NCBI GenBank assembly: GCA_036924085.1
Contig: JAVGWX010000012.1
Span: 33,496,119-33,560,118, forward strand
DNA length: 64,000 nt
Direction of reading: 5' to 3'
From: Ariolimax columbianus
Lineage: Eukaryota > Mollusca > Gastropoda > Stylommatophora > Arionidae
A program made the translations under genes and the position numbers. How positions within the stretch are numbered: the stretch's first letter is position 1; each line of letters opens with the position of its first letter. A model generated the notes under the pieces. The model ran no database searches, had not been told where the DNA came from, and saw nothing but the letters and a program-made list of their open reading frames with translations. Shown piece by piece: positions 33,461 through 44,459 of this stretch.

Positions 33461-33975
33461 CTAAACGACCGGTGTTGAACAAGGGTTGGTGTGAACAGAC
33501 TTGCCAAGCGATCGTCTCTGTAAAGCCTCCTTTATTCTAGATGACTCAAGTCTCTGAACACTCTCCGCAATAGGGCTGCGCCAGTCTGTGCATGTTGCAA
33601 CCTTGTGGTAGAAACAAAGAAACAAAGTCAGGAGTGAAGAACCAAACACGAGAAGCATCGGACATCAACAACAACATCAAACTGATACAGTTGTCCTTTC
33701 ATTTTAGCTCCAACGGTACGTTGCCTAGGGCGGCCAACAAGAAAATGAAAGTTAACCCCTGGAGGTGAAAGGTCATTAGGGTAAACGACAACCGAGCACT
33801 GCATACCACAGTAGGAACAATTAACTGATATCAATCTGTCTTGTGTTGTAACTCACTGGTGAGGATTGGCCAGGGACGGTGCTATCATTAGACTAACTAA
33901 ACAGCCGCCTTGGGCACATACATCACACCAGCCAAGTGTGTAGTCTTACCTCCAAAGAATAAACTATTTTCACTA
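33461..33975. other. No gene recognised
   Basis: A minus-strand frame at 33628-33834 (CSYCGMQCSVVVYP) looks somewhat protein-like, but no splice sites or family match support it. Confidence 0.45.
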
Positions 33976-33978
33976 CAA

Positions 33979-33999
33979 TTATGTGTGTATATATATATA

Positions 34000-34079
<80 letters not shown>

Positions 34080-34115
34080 AAGCAAAGCAAAAGCCCCGTC
34101 CATCGCAGACGATAA
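33979..34115 (-). repeat. (TA)n microsatellite at a LINE-like 3' end
   Basis: About 90 bp of TA. On the minus strand it follows GTCTGCGATGGACGGGGCTT, the same end phrase as at 32780 and 59812. Confidence 0.75.
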
Positions 34116-34145
34116 TGACATAATTTATTTGCTAGCGTTTTTTTA

Positions 34146-34355
34146 GTTAGGATTACTTGCGCTACTTTTTATCGTCACTCTCTCGTCTCGAGCCGCCCTA
34201 ACCCAGTGGCAAGTCAATGACAAGACGTCTAGGGGGCGACTACGAGATACAGGAGACTCTGCATCAAGCATCCGGGAAAAAGACGGCGGAGTCTGGAGTC
34301 GAACCCACACCACCTGATGAGGAGGCCGACGGCTTAACCACTTCGCCACGGAATC

Positions 34356-34356
<1 letters not shown>
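34146..34356 (-). mobile_element. tRNA-headed SINE, family E
   Basis: Minus strand: CGTGGCGAAGTGGTTAAGCC (A-box-like), GTGTGGGTTCGACTCCAGAC (B-box-like), then CGGAGTCTCCTG-type text to a short unique end. A second TA tract (34358-34430) abuts its head. Confidence 0.75.

Positions 34357-34357
<1 letters not shown>

Positions 34358-34430
<73 letters not shown>
34358..34430. repeat. (TA)n microsatellite
   Basis: Nearly pure TA next to the head of the SINE. Confidence 0.95.
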
Positions 34431-34432
<2 letters not shown>

Positions 34433-34868
34433 ACGATATATTATGTTTAGGTAAATTTATTTTGAAAAACTGAAATGTAACTGGAATATTTTTCGATGTA
34501 GTCACTATTGGTTTGGTTCCACCAGTAGCTCACTTATCACCTCCGGCACATGTATAACGGTGGTCATTGTTAACCCGGGCTGCGACTGAGCCGGTGTAGT
34601 TGATTGATATTGTGTCTTCATGGGTGAATCTTGGGTGGTTGTCTCTTGACGGAGCCCATCTCCTCTCCAAGCCGGTGCGGGCCAACATCTGCATCTGACC
34701 TGGAAGAGCCCATCTCCCCAGGCGTACCATTGCCTTGTTTGCCTAAAGCCTTGCGGCATAGTTTTCCAATGTGCACCACTTGGAGGTGAGGTTGACTTGT
34801 GTGTTCGCTTCATCGGCAGGCTACTCATTTCACTTTTCGCCCCTGAGAAGAAAAGCTAGCTGACCCCG
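34431..34868. other. No gene recognised
   Basis: Minus-strand frame 34505-34828 (PMKRTHKSTSPPSGAHWKTM) may be part of an unplaced repeat. No domain seen. Confidence 0.4.
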
Positions 34869-35680
34869 ACATCGCTGGGTTGCTATGCCGAGCGCAAACA
34901 CACTATTGCACACCCTTGCATTGCGTTCGTTACAAATCTACCAGCGCCTACAAAGTGCATGGATTTTTGTAGAAACAAATTCTCCTGGTCGCGTATGTAC
35001 CTACACATGCACCAACTGCTGGACATCTTCATCGGATCTGAAAGTCTTTCCTCCCAATGCCTCTTTCAGTCATCCAGAGACGTGGAAATCGCTTGGGGCT
35101 AGTTCTGGTGACTATGGCGTATGTGGTAGACATTGAAAGTGAAGATACTCGATGGCTGCCGCTGTTGCATGAGCAGTATGTGGTCGAGTATTGTCATGTT
35201 GCAAAAGGACACTTTTACGCAGAAGCTCAGGTCATTTGGATTTGATTGCGGGTCGAAGATGATTCCTGAGAGGATCTATTTATGTGACATTGTGGTGACA
35301 GTATTTCCCCTGGGCATGTAGCGCTCTAAATTAACACCTCGTTTATCTCAAAAGAGAGTTAGCTTAACCTTCTCTGCAGATTGCTGCGTGCGGAACTTCT
35401 TCGGTGTCTGAGAGGAAAGATGGTGGCATTACTTGCTTGCTCTCTTCGTTTCAGGCTAGTGAACCCAGGTTTCATCTCCAGTAACATTTCGTTGCTATGA
35501 AACCATCACCGCCTGCTTCAAAGCGCCGCTAAAGTTCCCGACATAAACGCGTCGTTGTTTCAATTCTGGAGTAAGCTGCCGTAGCAACCATCTTGTAAGG
35601 GGTTTGCTCGGGTGCAAAATAGTTTGACACCTGGTCTGGTTGGGGTGGATAAGTCATTGTTTTCACATGCTTGAAATTAC
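34869..35680 (-). mobile_element. Mariner relic related to the one at 3558-6585, with the core segment in single copy
   Basis: Minus-strand pieces: FEAGGDGF region at about 35510, GDETWVH at about 35470, RGVNLERYMPRGNTVT at about 35300-35350, HHDN-equivalent text with an adjacent decayed catalytic region at about 35180, and DEDVQQLVH-like text at about 35020. Several frameshifts and stops. The text is colinear with 3640-4025 at high similarity (CAGATTGCTGCGTGCGGAAC against CAGATTACTGCGTGCGAAAC). The 45-bp unit occurs once here (35460-35510). A TIR-like GTGAAAACAATGACTTATCC lies at the right end. Confidence 0.8.
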
Positions 35681-36900
35681 GAAATCTTGGACGCGGCGAC
35701 TTCTTTTTTGAAGACTAGACCATGTAAAGCATAGCAGAATAAGACAAATACAATTTAGTACTAAATATCTGACAAATAGCAAATACTGAAAGTATGAGAG
35801 GAAAATATGAATAAAGGCATGAAAGGTTGAGATCATAACAGTTACAAAGTGGTTAGAGCGATGGGTCAAAACTCGCGTTACGGGAAACCCGTTGTCTGAG
35901 ACCCGTGGTTTGATTTGTATCACTGCACGATAGGTTATACGTTACTGTCGAGATCTGAGCTGACTGTTGCTTTTGTTACAGTCGTTTTTGTGGATGTCCA
36001 ATGGTAAATAAGGATGAAAAAAAATAAATCAATGTGGCCTGTTTGGCTGCTTTAACCATCAGCGAATAATATAACATTACAACTAGACTTGCCACCCACT
36101 TTGACCTTCTGTTTACCAGCCAATCAATCCCTTTAGGATCTTGCGACCAAATGTGAATTAATTCTTTGGACCATTTTACTTGCACGGTGTGGGAGCATGT
36201 TTTCACTCCACGATCCCTGCTGTGCAGGCTACCCCGCTTCAAAGGTTTACAACTCACGCTGGAAGATTCATTGGACCCATATCCATAAAACTGCGCAAGA
36301 AAGGTTATTTCACGGAACACAACGCAGCAAGAAAGTTTACCAATAATTGTTCCTGAGGTAGTTAGCCGTACCGCTTCATCGAATTTAACTGGAAAGTATA
36401 TATCTCCCGCCGGATCCAGAGCCGCGGGGTGTACCTCTGTCTGGGCGTGGGGCCCGACATGTTAATTGGGCTCCATTTATTGCCTCCGCTAGTCGATCTA
36501 CTCAATATTGCCCCACAGGACACATACTATAAATAGTTGCGATGTCTTAGATTTATATCTTCTACACCCTCATGTGAAATGTAGGAGATTTAGAGGGGTG
36601 TAAAGTGGATAAAACCAGGTCGGAGGACGTCACGAAACATAGAGTATCTTTATTCGCCCCGGTAATGATCATCAAATAACGGGTTCAATGGCGTTGTGCC
36701 ATAATAATATGTCCTTGGAGCAATCCCGCATTTCAGATCCTCTCTGTTTTCTTATTGAGATTTTCAGCTCATTACATATCGTTTATTCTTTGTCTCCTTC
36801 TGCTTTGCCTGTCCTCTATCTTTCCCATTAAAACAATATATATATGGCATCTCTGTCTGAGTAGGCGTAAAATAAAAATTGCTTGCATTCTTTTTATTTT
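35681..36900. other. No gene recognised
   Basis: A tRNA-like head (ACAAAGTGGTTAGAGCGATG, CGTGGTTTGATTTGTATCAC) at about 35848-35925 could mark another SINE. Frames at 35663-35923 and 35976-36320 have no family match. Confidence 0.45.
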
Positions 36901-36904
36901 TCGT

Positions 36905-37395
36905 TACTGTTGACCTGTTGAAGGCAGATGAGCTAGCAAAAGCCGGAAGTGGCGACCAATGGAGAAGTGACCATCTATGGAGCTATAAAGATGCAAAGAC
37001 ACTCACCAAACGATCCACAAGGACGTAATCGATAGGCCAGAACAATGACCAAGAGTCAGAAAATGACAGCATAGAGAAACTAGGCAGAGAGAGGCAGACA
37101 AAGACTCAAAACGAGAAATTGCAAACTCAGGGCCCACCTCCACAGAATCCTTCTTAGAGACACCGTTACGTGCGATTCTGGAGCATTCAAGCAAACACAA
37201 GAACACATATTGCACGTCTTTTCTACTTATGCAGAACAAATATACGTAGTCACCCTGGCCAACGATCATTCTCGAAAAGCTGTGAGTTATACCGGCGAGA
37301 AGACCTGAAACGCGTTGTCTCCTTCGCGAACCTCACCAGGCTAGAAGCACAACAAAAGTTGATCGAAGAAGATGATATTCTTTTCTTGTAATGAA
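36905..37395 (+). mobile_element. LINE RNase H and C-terminus fragment
   Basis: Frames read KADELAKAGSGDQW, KLQTQGPPPQNPS and REDLKRVVSFANLTRLEAQQ, with TLCDSGAFKQTQEHILHVFS in a shifted frame; these match the end of RNase H and the Cys/His tail of animal LINEs. Stops and shifts throughout. Confidence 0.65.
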
Positions 37396-37479
37396 TCTTC
37401 GTTAGATATTTTAACTGTCCAGGTCGTCGGAGACATTCTTCCTAGCAACCACATTACTGTCGCTGTGAGCTGCTGTTAA

Positions 37480-37790
37480 GTTAATGTCCACAATGAGTAA
37501 GCTTACTCGTATGTGCGCCCTGAAAAGGACGTTAAGTGGTGGGTTGTAGTAGCTTTCCTCACATCCCGAGCGTGTTGGTCCTTCAGGATACTGTGCTGTG
37601 CTTGACTTCATCTCCGTGACGGTCACTACTTCGGAGATCACGTCGATTCATATCTCGTCAGCTAGACTGTCTTGAAAACAGCTGTTTCCAGTGAACGATA
37701 TATGGAAGAGAGATAGTGGTATTGGTCAGTATATTGTGCCTGATCCTGACGTCGTCCTAATCAGTATGTTGTGCCTGACGGCACTAGCCT
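37480..37790 (-). mobile_element. SINE family C, nearly full copy
   Basis: Minus strand from GTCAGGCACAACATACTGAT through CACTGGAAACAGCTGTTTTC and GAATCGACGTGATCTCCGAA to CAGGGCGCACATACGAGTAA and the ATTGTGGAC end. Confidence 0.8.
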
Positions 37791-37864
37791 CTCAGTTCCC
37801 CGTCGCTGAAAGTAATTTCACTATTTCTTTGTTCACTATCCAGGACTCAGTTCAATTTTTCTTT

Positions 37865-38080
37865 TTAAAAGAAGTAAATAGCATGTTCTTTGCAGAACGT
37901 CGCTTCATACAATCATCAACCTATTTGGCTGTTATAAGTTTCTTTGGCAAAGTGTGCAGTCCGGTAGATTGCCATTACGTTCCGTGCGTGGAAGAGCGAA
38001 AAAATACAAATGTCTACCAGCCAGTGGGATCGGGAACCGGGTGCGTTGGGATAGTGAAACGGACGATTCACCTCTAGGCC
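37865..38080 (-). mobile_element. tRNA-headed SINE, family F, copy 2
   Basis: Same blocks as 24290-24485, seen on the + strand as TTTGCAGAACGTCGCTTCAT, TTTGGCTGTTATAAGTTTCT and ACCGGGTGCGTTGGGATAGT. On the minus strand the B-box-like ACCCGGTTCCCGATCCC. Confidence 0.72.
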
Positions 38081-38172
38081 ACGCAGCCTCCTTCACCTCA
38101 ATATTAGGCAATATTAATTACAAATATAACTGCCAGACTTTCTCTCTCTCACTCGCTCTCTCTCTCTGTATG

Positions 38173-38205
<33 letters not shown>

Positions 38206-38714
38206 CACTCACCCTATCCTCCTCCCCCACACACACAATGCCAGTGACCTGTTCGTTATTATGCTCCTTATTTTCTGGAAATCTTCTTTCGCCAGTGCCA
38301 TTCTGTTCTTTATTTCGGTTATATTGTATGCTATAATGATCATTTCTGTGCGATATTTTAAATGATACTTTAACAAATGCTTTTGAGAAAGTTTAGAGAG
38401 ACTCAATCAAAATATGTTTGTAGGTATCAAATGGCTTCCGTGCCCGAATGACATGATCACATGGAGACAATCAGTTCAAATCATTACTATCCACCCTTAA
38501 GCCCGTGGAATTGAATCCACGAGTTATTTTCTTGCTGTTCTGTGTATTTGTTTTTCAGGTGAGAAAAGTGCGTGTTTTTAAAAAAAATTATCGTTGTTGC
38601 TACTTCCATACTTTATTTGTAATGTATCATCTTCAGAGTTTTCTTATTTTCATTGATTATCACTATTCTTGATTTGAAGCAAACTGTTCATTAAGATTTT
38701 TAAATCGTGGATTA
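38081..38714. other. No gene recognised; short CT and TA runs at 38145-38205
   Basis: Simple-sequence CT and TA followed by AT-rich text. No gene seen. Confidence 0.5.
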
Positions 38715-38885
38715 AGATAATGCTGTTGTTGTTGTTGTTGTTGTTTATGTCTACAGTGAGAAAGTTTACTCTTTTGTGCGCCCTGAAAAGTGCACCAAGT
38801 TGCGGGCTATAGAAGTGTCCTCACATCCCGGTTAGGCTATGCTTGGTTTCATCTGCATGACGCTCACCACTACCGGGATCCAAGA
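38715..38885 (-). mobile_element. SINE family C, 3' part with (AAC)n tail
   Basis: Minus strand: CATGCAGATGAAACCAAGCA, CAGGGCGCACAAAAGAGTAA, ACTTTCTCACTGTAGAC and then AAC repeats. Confidence 0.75.
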
Positions 38886-39002
38886 ATTTAAAGATTAATG
38901 GGGTGAATAGCGTTGGATTACTAAGAAAACAAATTAGGAAGTCGTGGAGAAATTGTGAACACAAACAGAATTGGTGAACGAAATGAGACAGACAATTAGA
39001 TA

Positions 39003-40297
39003 CAAGGGGCTTGTCATAAGTCTTTACCCTGACTATGAAGGAGTAGGAGGAGAAAGTTGAAATTTGGCACATATGTAGTTCATTCAATTTGTACTAGACT
39101 TGAATTTCCCTCCTCAACGGGTTTACCCGGTATGGTGCATGGCGTAACACACCGTATCGACCGGATCTGCTGCTCTAACGGTTTGTCAGAACAATGGAGA
39201 AATCAGAGGCCAGAACTGTGATACAATTCTTGATGTTGCACGGAAAAACACCTACAGAAATACACAGGGAGATGGAACCAGTGTTTGAGAAATTCTGTCC
39301 GTATGTTTCTGTAAAAATTTGGTGTAGGCAGTTTAAGTGTGGCCGTTCACTTGTTGCTGATCTTCCAAGATCAGAAAGACCATAGTCAGAGTGCAGCGAT
39401 GAAAATGCTGCATGAGGGAAGAAAATCATTGACCAAGAAAGGAAAATGACAATTGAAGAGATGATATCAGTAAAACTGAATGAAAGTACAGTTTTTAGAA
39501 TTTTACACAACAGACTGATCATGAGAAAAGTGTGTGCCCTCTGGGTCCCGCGTCTGCTGACATGAACAGAAACAAACGAGGGTTGATTGCTGTGGCCAGT
39601 TGCTCAAAATGTGTCGGTCGAAAGACATGTTGCCGACCATGGTGAGAGTAGATAAGACATGGGTTCACCGTTATGATCCAGAATCCAAAATTTCCAGTAT
39701 GCAGTGGAAAACTCCGGGTTCACCAACACATGCCAAGCCAAGAGCACAGAAATCTGCAAGAAAAGGGATGCTGACTGTCTTTTGGGACGTCAAAGATGTT
39801 ATATTGAAAGAAAGATTATAGGCCTCATGGTAACACGGTTAAGGGGAAATATTATGCAGATCTCCCTACCAAACTCAGAAAGACTGGGACCAGAAAACGA
39901 GGGATAGCGCGCATTCAAATTCTGCCTTTGCTTCAAGACAACGGGCCCACCCATAAGGCAAGGCTTGTGCTGCAAACAGCGAACGATTTGAATATTGAAA
40001 TTCTTCCACACCCACCATATTCTCCGGATTTGGCTCCACCAGACTTTTTTATTTTCGCAAAAATTAAAAAACAGCTGACAGGAAATCATTTTGACAGTGA
40101 CGAAGATGTCGTACTGGCTTGTGATAACTGGTTTTGTTCGAAAAATAGATTATTTTATTCTGAAGGTCTTTTCAAGGTTACGCAGAGAGGGCAAAAATGT
40201 ATAAATTCAGGTGGTGGCTACATTGAGAAGGAATAAGCACTGCGCCAAATTTCAACCTTTCTCTCCTACTCCGTCATGGTCTGGGTAAAGCCCCTTG
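39003..40297 (+). mobile_element. Mariner element with long terminal inverted repeats and TA flanks
   Basis: Left end CAAGGGGCTTGTCATAAGTC and right end, inverted, CAAGGGGCTTTACCCAGACC; the match continues to TTGAAATTTGGC, about 55-65 bp, with a 10-bp insertion in the left copy. TA lies at both sides (39001-39002 and 40298-40299). Total 1,295 bp, normal for mariner. The transposase inside is broken by frameshifts and stops. Confidence 0.93.
39194..40236 (+). pseudogene. Mariner transposase, broken
   Basis: Pieces in order: VIQFLMLHGKTPTEIHREME (first helix-turn-helix, from ATG 39194), stop at about 39385; about 39600-39821 VDKTWVHRYDPESK (first catalytic Asp region; VDKTW where most relatives have GDETW or GDESW) with FWDVKDVILKERL; then a shift, and from 39928 LQDNGPTHKARLVL and HPPYSPDLAPPDFFIFAKIK. 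The DNGPTHKA block carries the second catalytic Asp. The last frame runs on to a stop at 40236. At least three frame breaks exclude activity. Confidence 0.9.
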
Positions 40298-40440
40298 TAT
40301 TTTTTTGTCACAGAAAATGATGAAACACTTTTCAGAAACCCGTACTCTGCAGGGTGGTTTCCAGGGCAACAGAATAAAACCACTGCTTCCTTCCATGCAT
40401 GTTCTTTGAGACGGCAAAGGAGGGCTGCACATGAGGCTGG
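40298..40440 (+). repeat. Interspersed repeat family H, copy 1
   Basis: CAGGGTGGTTTCCAGGGCAA and CACTGCTTCCTTCCATGCAT recur at 42860-43010 in the same order. Class unknown. Confidence 0.6.
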
Positions 40441-40562
40441 AAACATCGTAATGTTAAAATCTCTGCCACAAAGCCACGCTGAAACTGACCGGAGTAGCGA
40501 TTTCCTTAAAAAATATGGTATGTGGATTTACTTTGATTGATTCGGGCTATACTCCACAAATT

Positions 40563-40725
40563 GACCGACTAGAAGAAGAAGAAGAAGAAGAAGAAGAAGA
40601 AGAAGAAGAAGAAGAAGAAGAAAGAAGAAGAAGAAGAAGAAGAAGAAGAAAAGAAGAAGAAAAAGAAGAAGATGAGGAAGAAGAAGAGGAAGAGTAGGAG
40701 AAAGAAGAAGAAGAAGAAAACCATA
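40563..40725 (+). repeat. (AAG)n microsatellite
   Basis: About 160 bp of GAA with few interruptions. Glu/Lys/Arg open frames are by-products. Confidence 0.95.
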
Positions 40726-41221
40726 CGGGAAGGAAAAGTAGAGGTTGAAGGTGCCAGGGAATAGACAAAATAGGTTGGAGTCAAACTTCAAGAAGTGACC
40801 GTTAAAAACACCTGTCAGATGTCACCATCAAAGCAAGAGACAAAGAGCGGAAATCCCTCGAGCCTACCGTCGATGTGAAGAGGACAACTCAGCTGAACTG
40901 TCATGTTGATTGCCTGTTGCACACCACACACGCATTACGTCCCATGTGTGGTCTACAAGGGATTGGAACCCGGTGGTGATAAGAATAAGACCAATGTAAC
41001 CTACCAAGCATGCGGTAAAGTGCGACGAACGAGGGATTCACTCGAACTAAGTGTAATCTATACTATATCTCTGAAATTTTAGCATATTTATATATGAATA
41101 ATTATCTGAGGACGCGCTAACTCAGGAATGGAACGTTATAACATACTGAAATTTGTACTGAACATTCTATGACTGTTTTATAGATCAAAGCAACTTATTA
41201 GAAGTCGATATGGGCATAATG
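40726..41221. other. No gene recognised
   Basis: Intronic sequence without recognised repeats. Confidence 0.5.
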
Positions 41222-41420
41222 GAAGTTACGTAGCGCAGTGGTTAGCAGCCTGGCTTCACATCTGAGTGATCCTGGGCTCATTCCCCAGTTGAGGCGGAAA
41301 TGTTTTTTCAGACCGCAATTGCTCAGGGGTCGACCGGTTGGGTACCGGTTAAAGATTATTCATACGACGCTGCAGACGTACGTAACATTGTTACATACGC
41401 TATCGGGAGGTAATCTATGA
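41222..41420 (+). mobile_element. tRNA-headed SINE, family D, copy 2
   Basis: ACGTAGCGCAGTGGTTAGCA (A-box-like), TCCTGGGCTCATTCCCCAGT (B-box-like), TTTTTTCAGACCGCAATTGC and the core GGTCGACCGGTTGGGTACCG; colinear with 23810-24010. Confidence 0.78.
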
Positions 41421-42234
41421 AAGACAGAGGTTGTCGGTTGCGTTAGAATGTAGTTATCATTCTTTCCTTTCCCACAGTGGCGTAGCAGCCAACCTGCTGG
41501 CCACACTAAGGTGAGTTAATGATTAAAAGGATGCACGAAAACAACAAAATGTACCATGGGTATATCGAATATCTGTACTGTATATCTCAAGATTAAAATG
41601 GGAAGTTGATCAACCAAAGCTGAGCAATGAAACGAGTTTGGTTGTGGAAGCAATGTTCAGTTGTGTAACTAAGGCCGCAATCTTAAACGAAACACACAAA
41701 GTGGATAATGTTTTCATTCCAAGAACTCTGCTAATTCCATCCGATCTTCGAAATATGGTTTTTTGCCCGGCGATGTTGACTCTACAGCTTGTACACTTTA
41801 TAATTATGTCTCTTTTGGTCACTTCCGTTCTTCTCCAGCTGGAGTGTAGAGGTCTTCTTTTTTTTCTTTTTTTAATTAATATTTGCTTGCAATTGAATGT
41901 GCAGACAAACATATGATTGACCTGTTGTGTCTTTTCGTGATGGAAGGGATGCCTTCTCTCGGCCTTCACACAGGCCTGTACTGGATAGAAATTGTGTTAC
42001 CTTCATAATTCTTGCCAGGACAGTTGCGGACAGCGGCTAACAGCCAGCCCTTTTCAATGCTCAACTACCAGCAGTTCTTTTACGAGAATTGCATGTACAC
42101 AGGATATCCAACAGTCTTCTTCAATCTCCGATTGGACTAAGCACCATCTCATTTCCATTGAGATCGGCCAGACGACTCTTAAAATTTGTAAGATTTCAAC
42201 ACCCACCGCTTTGTGTTTTCATTCGAACGTTTTT
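41421..42234. other. No gene recognised
   Basis: Frames at 41610-41969 and 41992-42237 show no domain or convincing splice context. Confidence 0.45.
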
Positions 42235-42695
42235 TGAGAAACGACTCTCAGCTGAAACGATTCTCAGCTAAAACGACTCTCAGCTGAAACAACTATCAGC
42301 TAAAACGACTCTCAGCTAAAACAACTCTCAGCTAAAACGATTATTAGTTAAAACGACGTACAGATAAAACGACTCCCAGCAAAAGTGACTCCCGGCTAAA
42401 ACGACTCTCGGCTCGGCTAAAACGACTCTCAGCTAAAACGACTCTGTTCAAACGACTCTCAGCTACAACTACTCTCAGTTAAAACGATTCTCAGCTAAAA
42501 CGACTCCCAGCTAAAGCGACTCTCAGCTTAAACGACTCTCAGCTTAAACGACTCTCAGCTAAAACAACATTCAGCTAAAACGACTCTCAGTTATAACGAC
42601 TCGCAGCTAAAACAACATTCAGCTAAAACGACTCCTAACTAAAACGACTCCCAGCTAAAACGACTCCGCTAAAACGGCTCTCAGCTCTAACTCCA
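42235..42695 (+). repeat. 16-bp minisatellite, about 28 copies
   Basis: Unit CTCAGCTAAAACGACT with many single-base variants and short deletions. Confidence 0.93.
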
Positions 42696-42859
42696 TTACG
42701 ACTGTGTCCCCCGTTCTAATAAGCTGTGTAACAACGGGTCCTGTCTTGTTACAATACCCCTGAGAATAATTACTGTCAAAGGAAGAAACAAATTAAAAAA
42801 CATTGGAGAATTGATCAATATAAAGAGAACTGATGAGCGAAATAAAAGGCAGGAAATGA

Positions 42860-43010
42860 AAATATTTTGATCACAAGAAAAGACATAACACTTGACTGGA
42901 AACTATACTCAGCAGGGTGGTTTCCATGGCAAAAAGAAGAGGCCACTGCTTCCTTCCGTGCATGTTGTAAGATGCGAGAAAGGAAGAATGAAATTGGGCA
43001 TGGAATCATC
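42860..43010 (+). repeat. Interspersed repeat family H, copy 2
   Basis: CAGGGTGGTTTCCATGGCAA and CACTGCTTCCTTCCGTGCAT. It sits directly before a family A SINE. Confidence 0.6.
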
Positions 43011-43292
43011 ACTGTTAGCGTCAGGGTCAGCTACCCACATCCGCAATGACTTTTCTCCACCTCATGTGGTGATCCTGTATAATAGGCTGCAACAGAGCAG
43101 ACTGGTTAAGGAGGAGGAAAGCTAACCTAAATGCCTGATGAAGTCGGATGTGTCGGACCGAAAGGTGCAAATATCGGAGTAAGGCTGTAAACTAAAATAC
43201 TACGCATTCTGTTCTCCCGACAACATCCTGCTACCTGTTAAGCCCTTTCAGGGTTTTGTAGCGGGAGATTGAGAACGAACGAAGAAAAATAA
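43010..43292 (+). mobile_element. SINE family A copy, 5' end shortened
   Basis: CACCTCATGTGGTGATCCTG, GAAGTCGGATGTGTCGGACC and GAGAACGAACGAAGAAAAAT are clear. Confidence 0.85.
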
Positions 43293-43654
43293 GAATGCAT
43301 ACTACGTTACATGAACCTGAAAAAGCATAATTTATCAACAGGACACGATATTTATTAGAAGTACATTATTAAGGGACATGTGTGAAACAGAACATCCAAC
43401 ATAATATGAAAAGGATGCATTTTCCCAGCTCAAATGTTGGGACGAAGAGGTAATCTTTAAACTTCGCATAGGTCATAACATATTGAGATTACATCTAATC
43501 AATGAACTAATGACTGCAACTACCACTGTAGCACTGATGAAATGTCCGCTGAACTTCTGCTACCAAAGGTCCCAAGATACGAGAATCTGAGAAATATGAT
43601 CAGTAGCGTCCTAGGTAAGCTCAATGGAGCTTCCAATAGCCTCAGGTTGACCAA
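43293..43654. other. No gene recognised
   Basis: Intronic sequence; GATCAGTAGCGTCCTAGGTA region not placed. Confidence 0.5.
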
Positions 43655-44165
43655 CACTCTATTTAGATATATGGAATATGGCACCTGACTTTATTTAGAT
43701 TTATGGAATATGGCACCTGACTTTATTTAGATTTATGGAATATGGCACCTGACTTTATTTAGATTTATGGAATATGGCACCTGACTTTATTTAGATTTAT
43801 GGAATATGGCACCTGACTTTATTTAGATTTATGGAATATGGCACCTGACTTTATTTAGATTTATGGAATATGGCACCTGACTTTATTTAGATATATGGAA
43901 GTTGCCATCTGATTTTATTTAGACATATGGGAGTTGCCGCCTGACTTTACTGAGATATATGGGAGTTGTCGCCTGGCTTTAATTAGATATATGGGAGTTG
44001 TCGCCTGACTTTAGATATATTCAAGTTGACGCTTGACTTTATTTAGATGTGTTCAAGTTGACGCATGACTTTATTTAGATGTGTTCAAGTTGACGCATGA
44101 CTTTATTTAGATGTGTTCAAGTTGACGCATGACTTTTTTTAGATATATTGAAGTTAACGTTTGAA
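43655..44165 (+). repeat. 32-bp minisatellite, about 15 copies in three variant blocks
   Basis: First block ATTTATGGAATATGGCACCT, GACTTTATTTAG; then ATATATGGGAGTTGTCGCCT; then ATGTGTTCAAGTTGACGCAT. Variants are grouped and not mixed. Confidence 0.92.
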
Positions 44166-44459
44166 TGTGTACTAAGTATAAGAATGTCAAGGTGAGATAT
44201 CTCCAAATTTTTGCAATTACGGCCTTCTCGTCTATGGGAAGATAATAACAATTGGAATTCTTGTTAGAGGATCTAAGTGGATTGTTGTTAATTGGTACAT
44301 CGGGTTAAAAATACTTATAAACAAAAATAGCTTGACATCTGTTCCATGGCACTATGAGTATATTTACTTTGCAAGGGAATAAATTTAAACTGTGCATGAG
44401 GCAGTCCTGATAAGCCACAGTTATTAGTTTTACAATTTACAGTCATAAAATGCAATCAT
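44166..44459. other. No gene recognised
   Basis: AT-rich spacer between two arrays. Confidence 0.5.

Noticed and set aside
33628..33834. Small protein with a C-x2-C motif
   Set aside because: No splice signals, family match or neighbours; the length is within chance expectation.
34505..34828. 107-codon minus-strand frame as a gene
   Set aside because: No domain, and the text looks like part of a dispersed repeat that I could not place.
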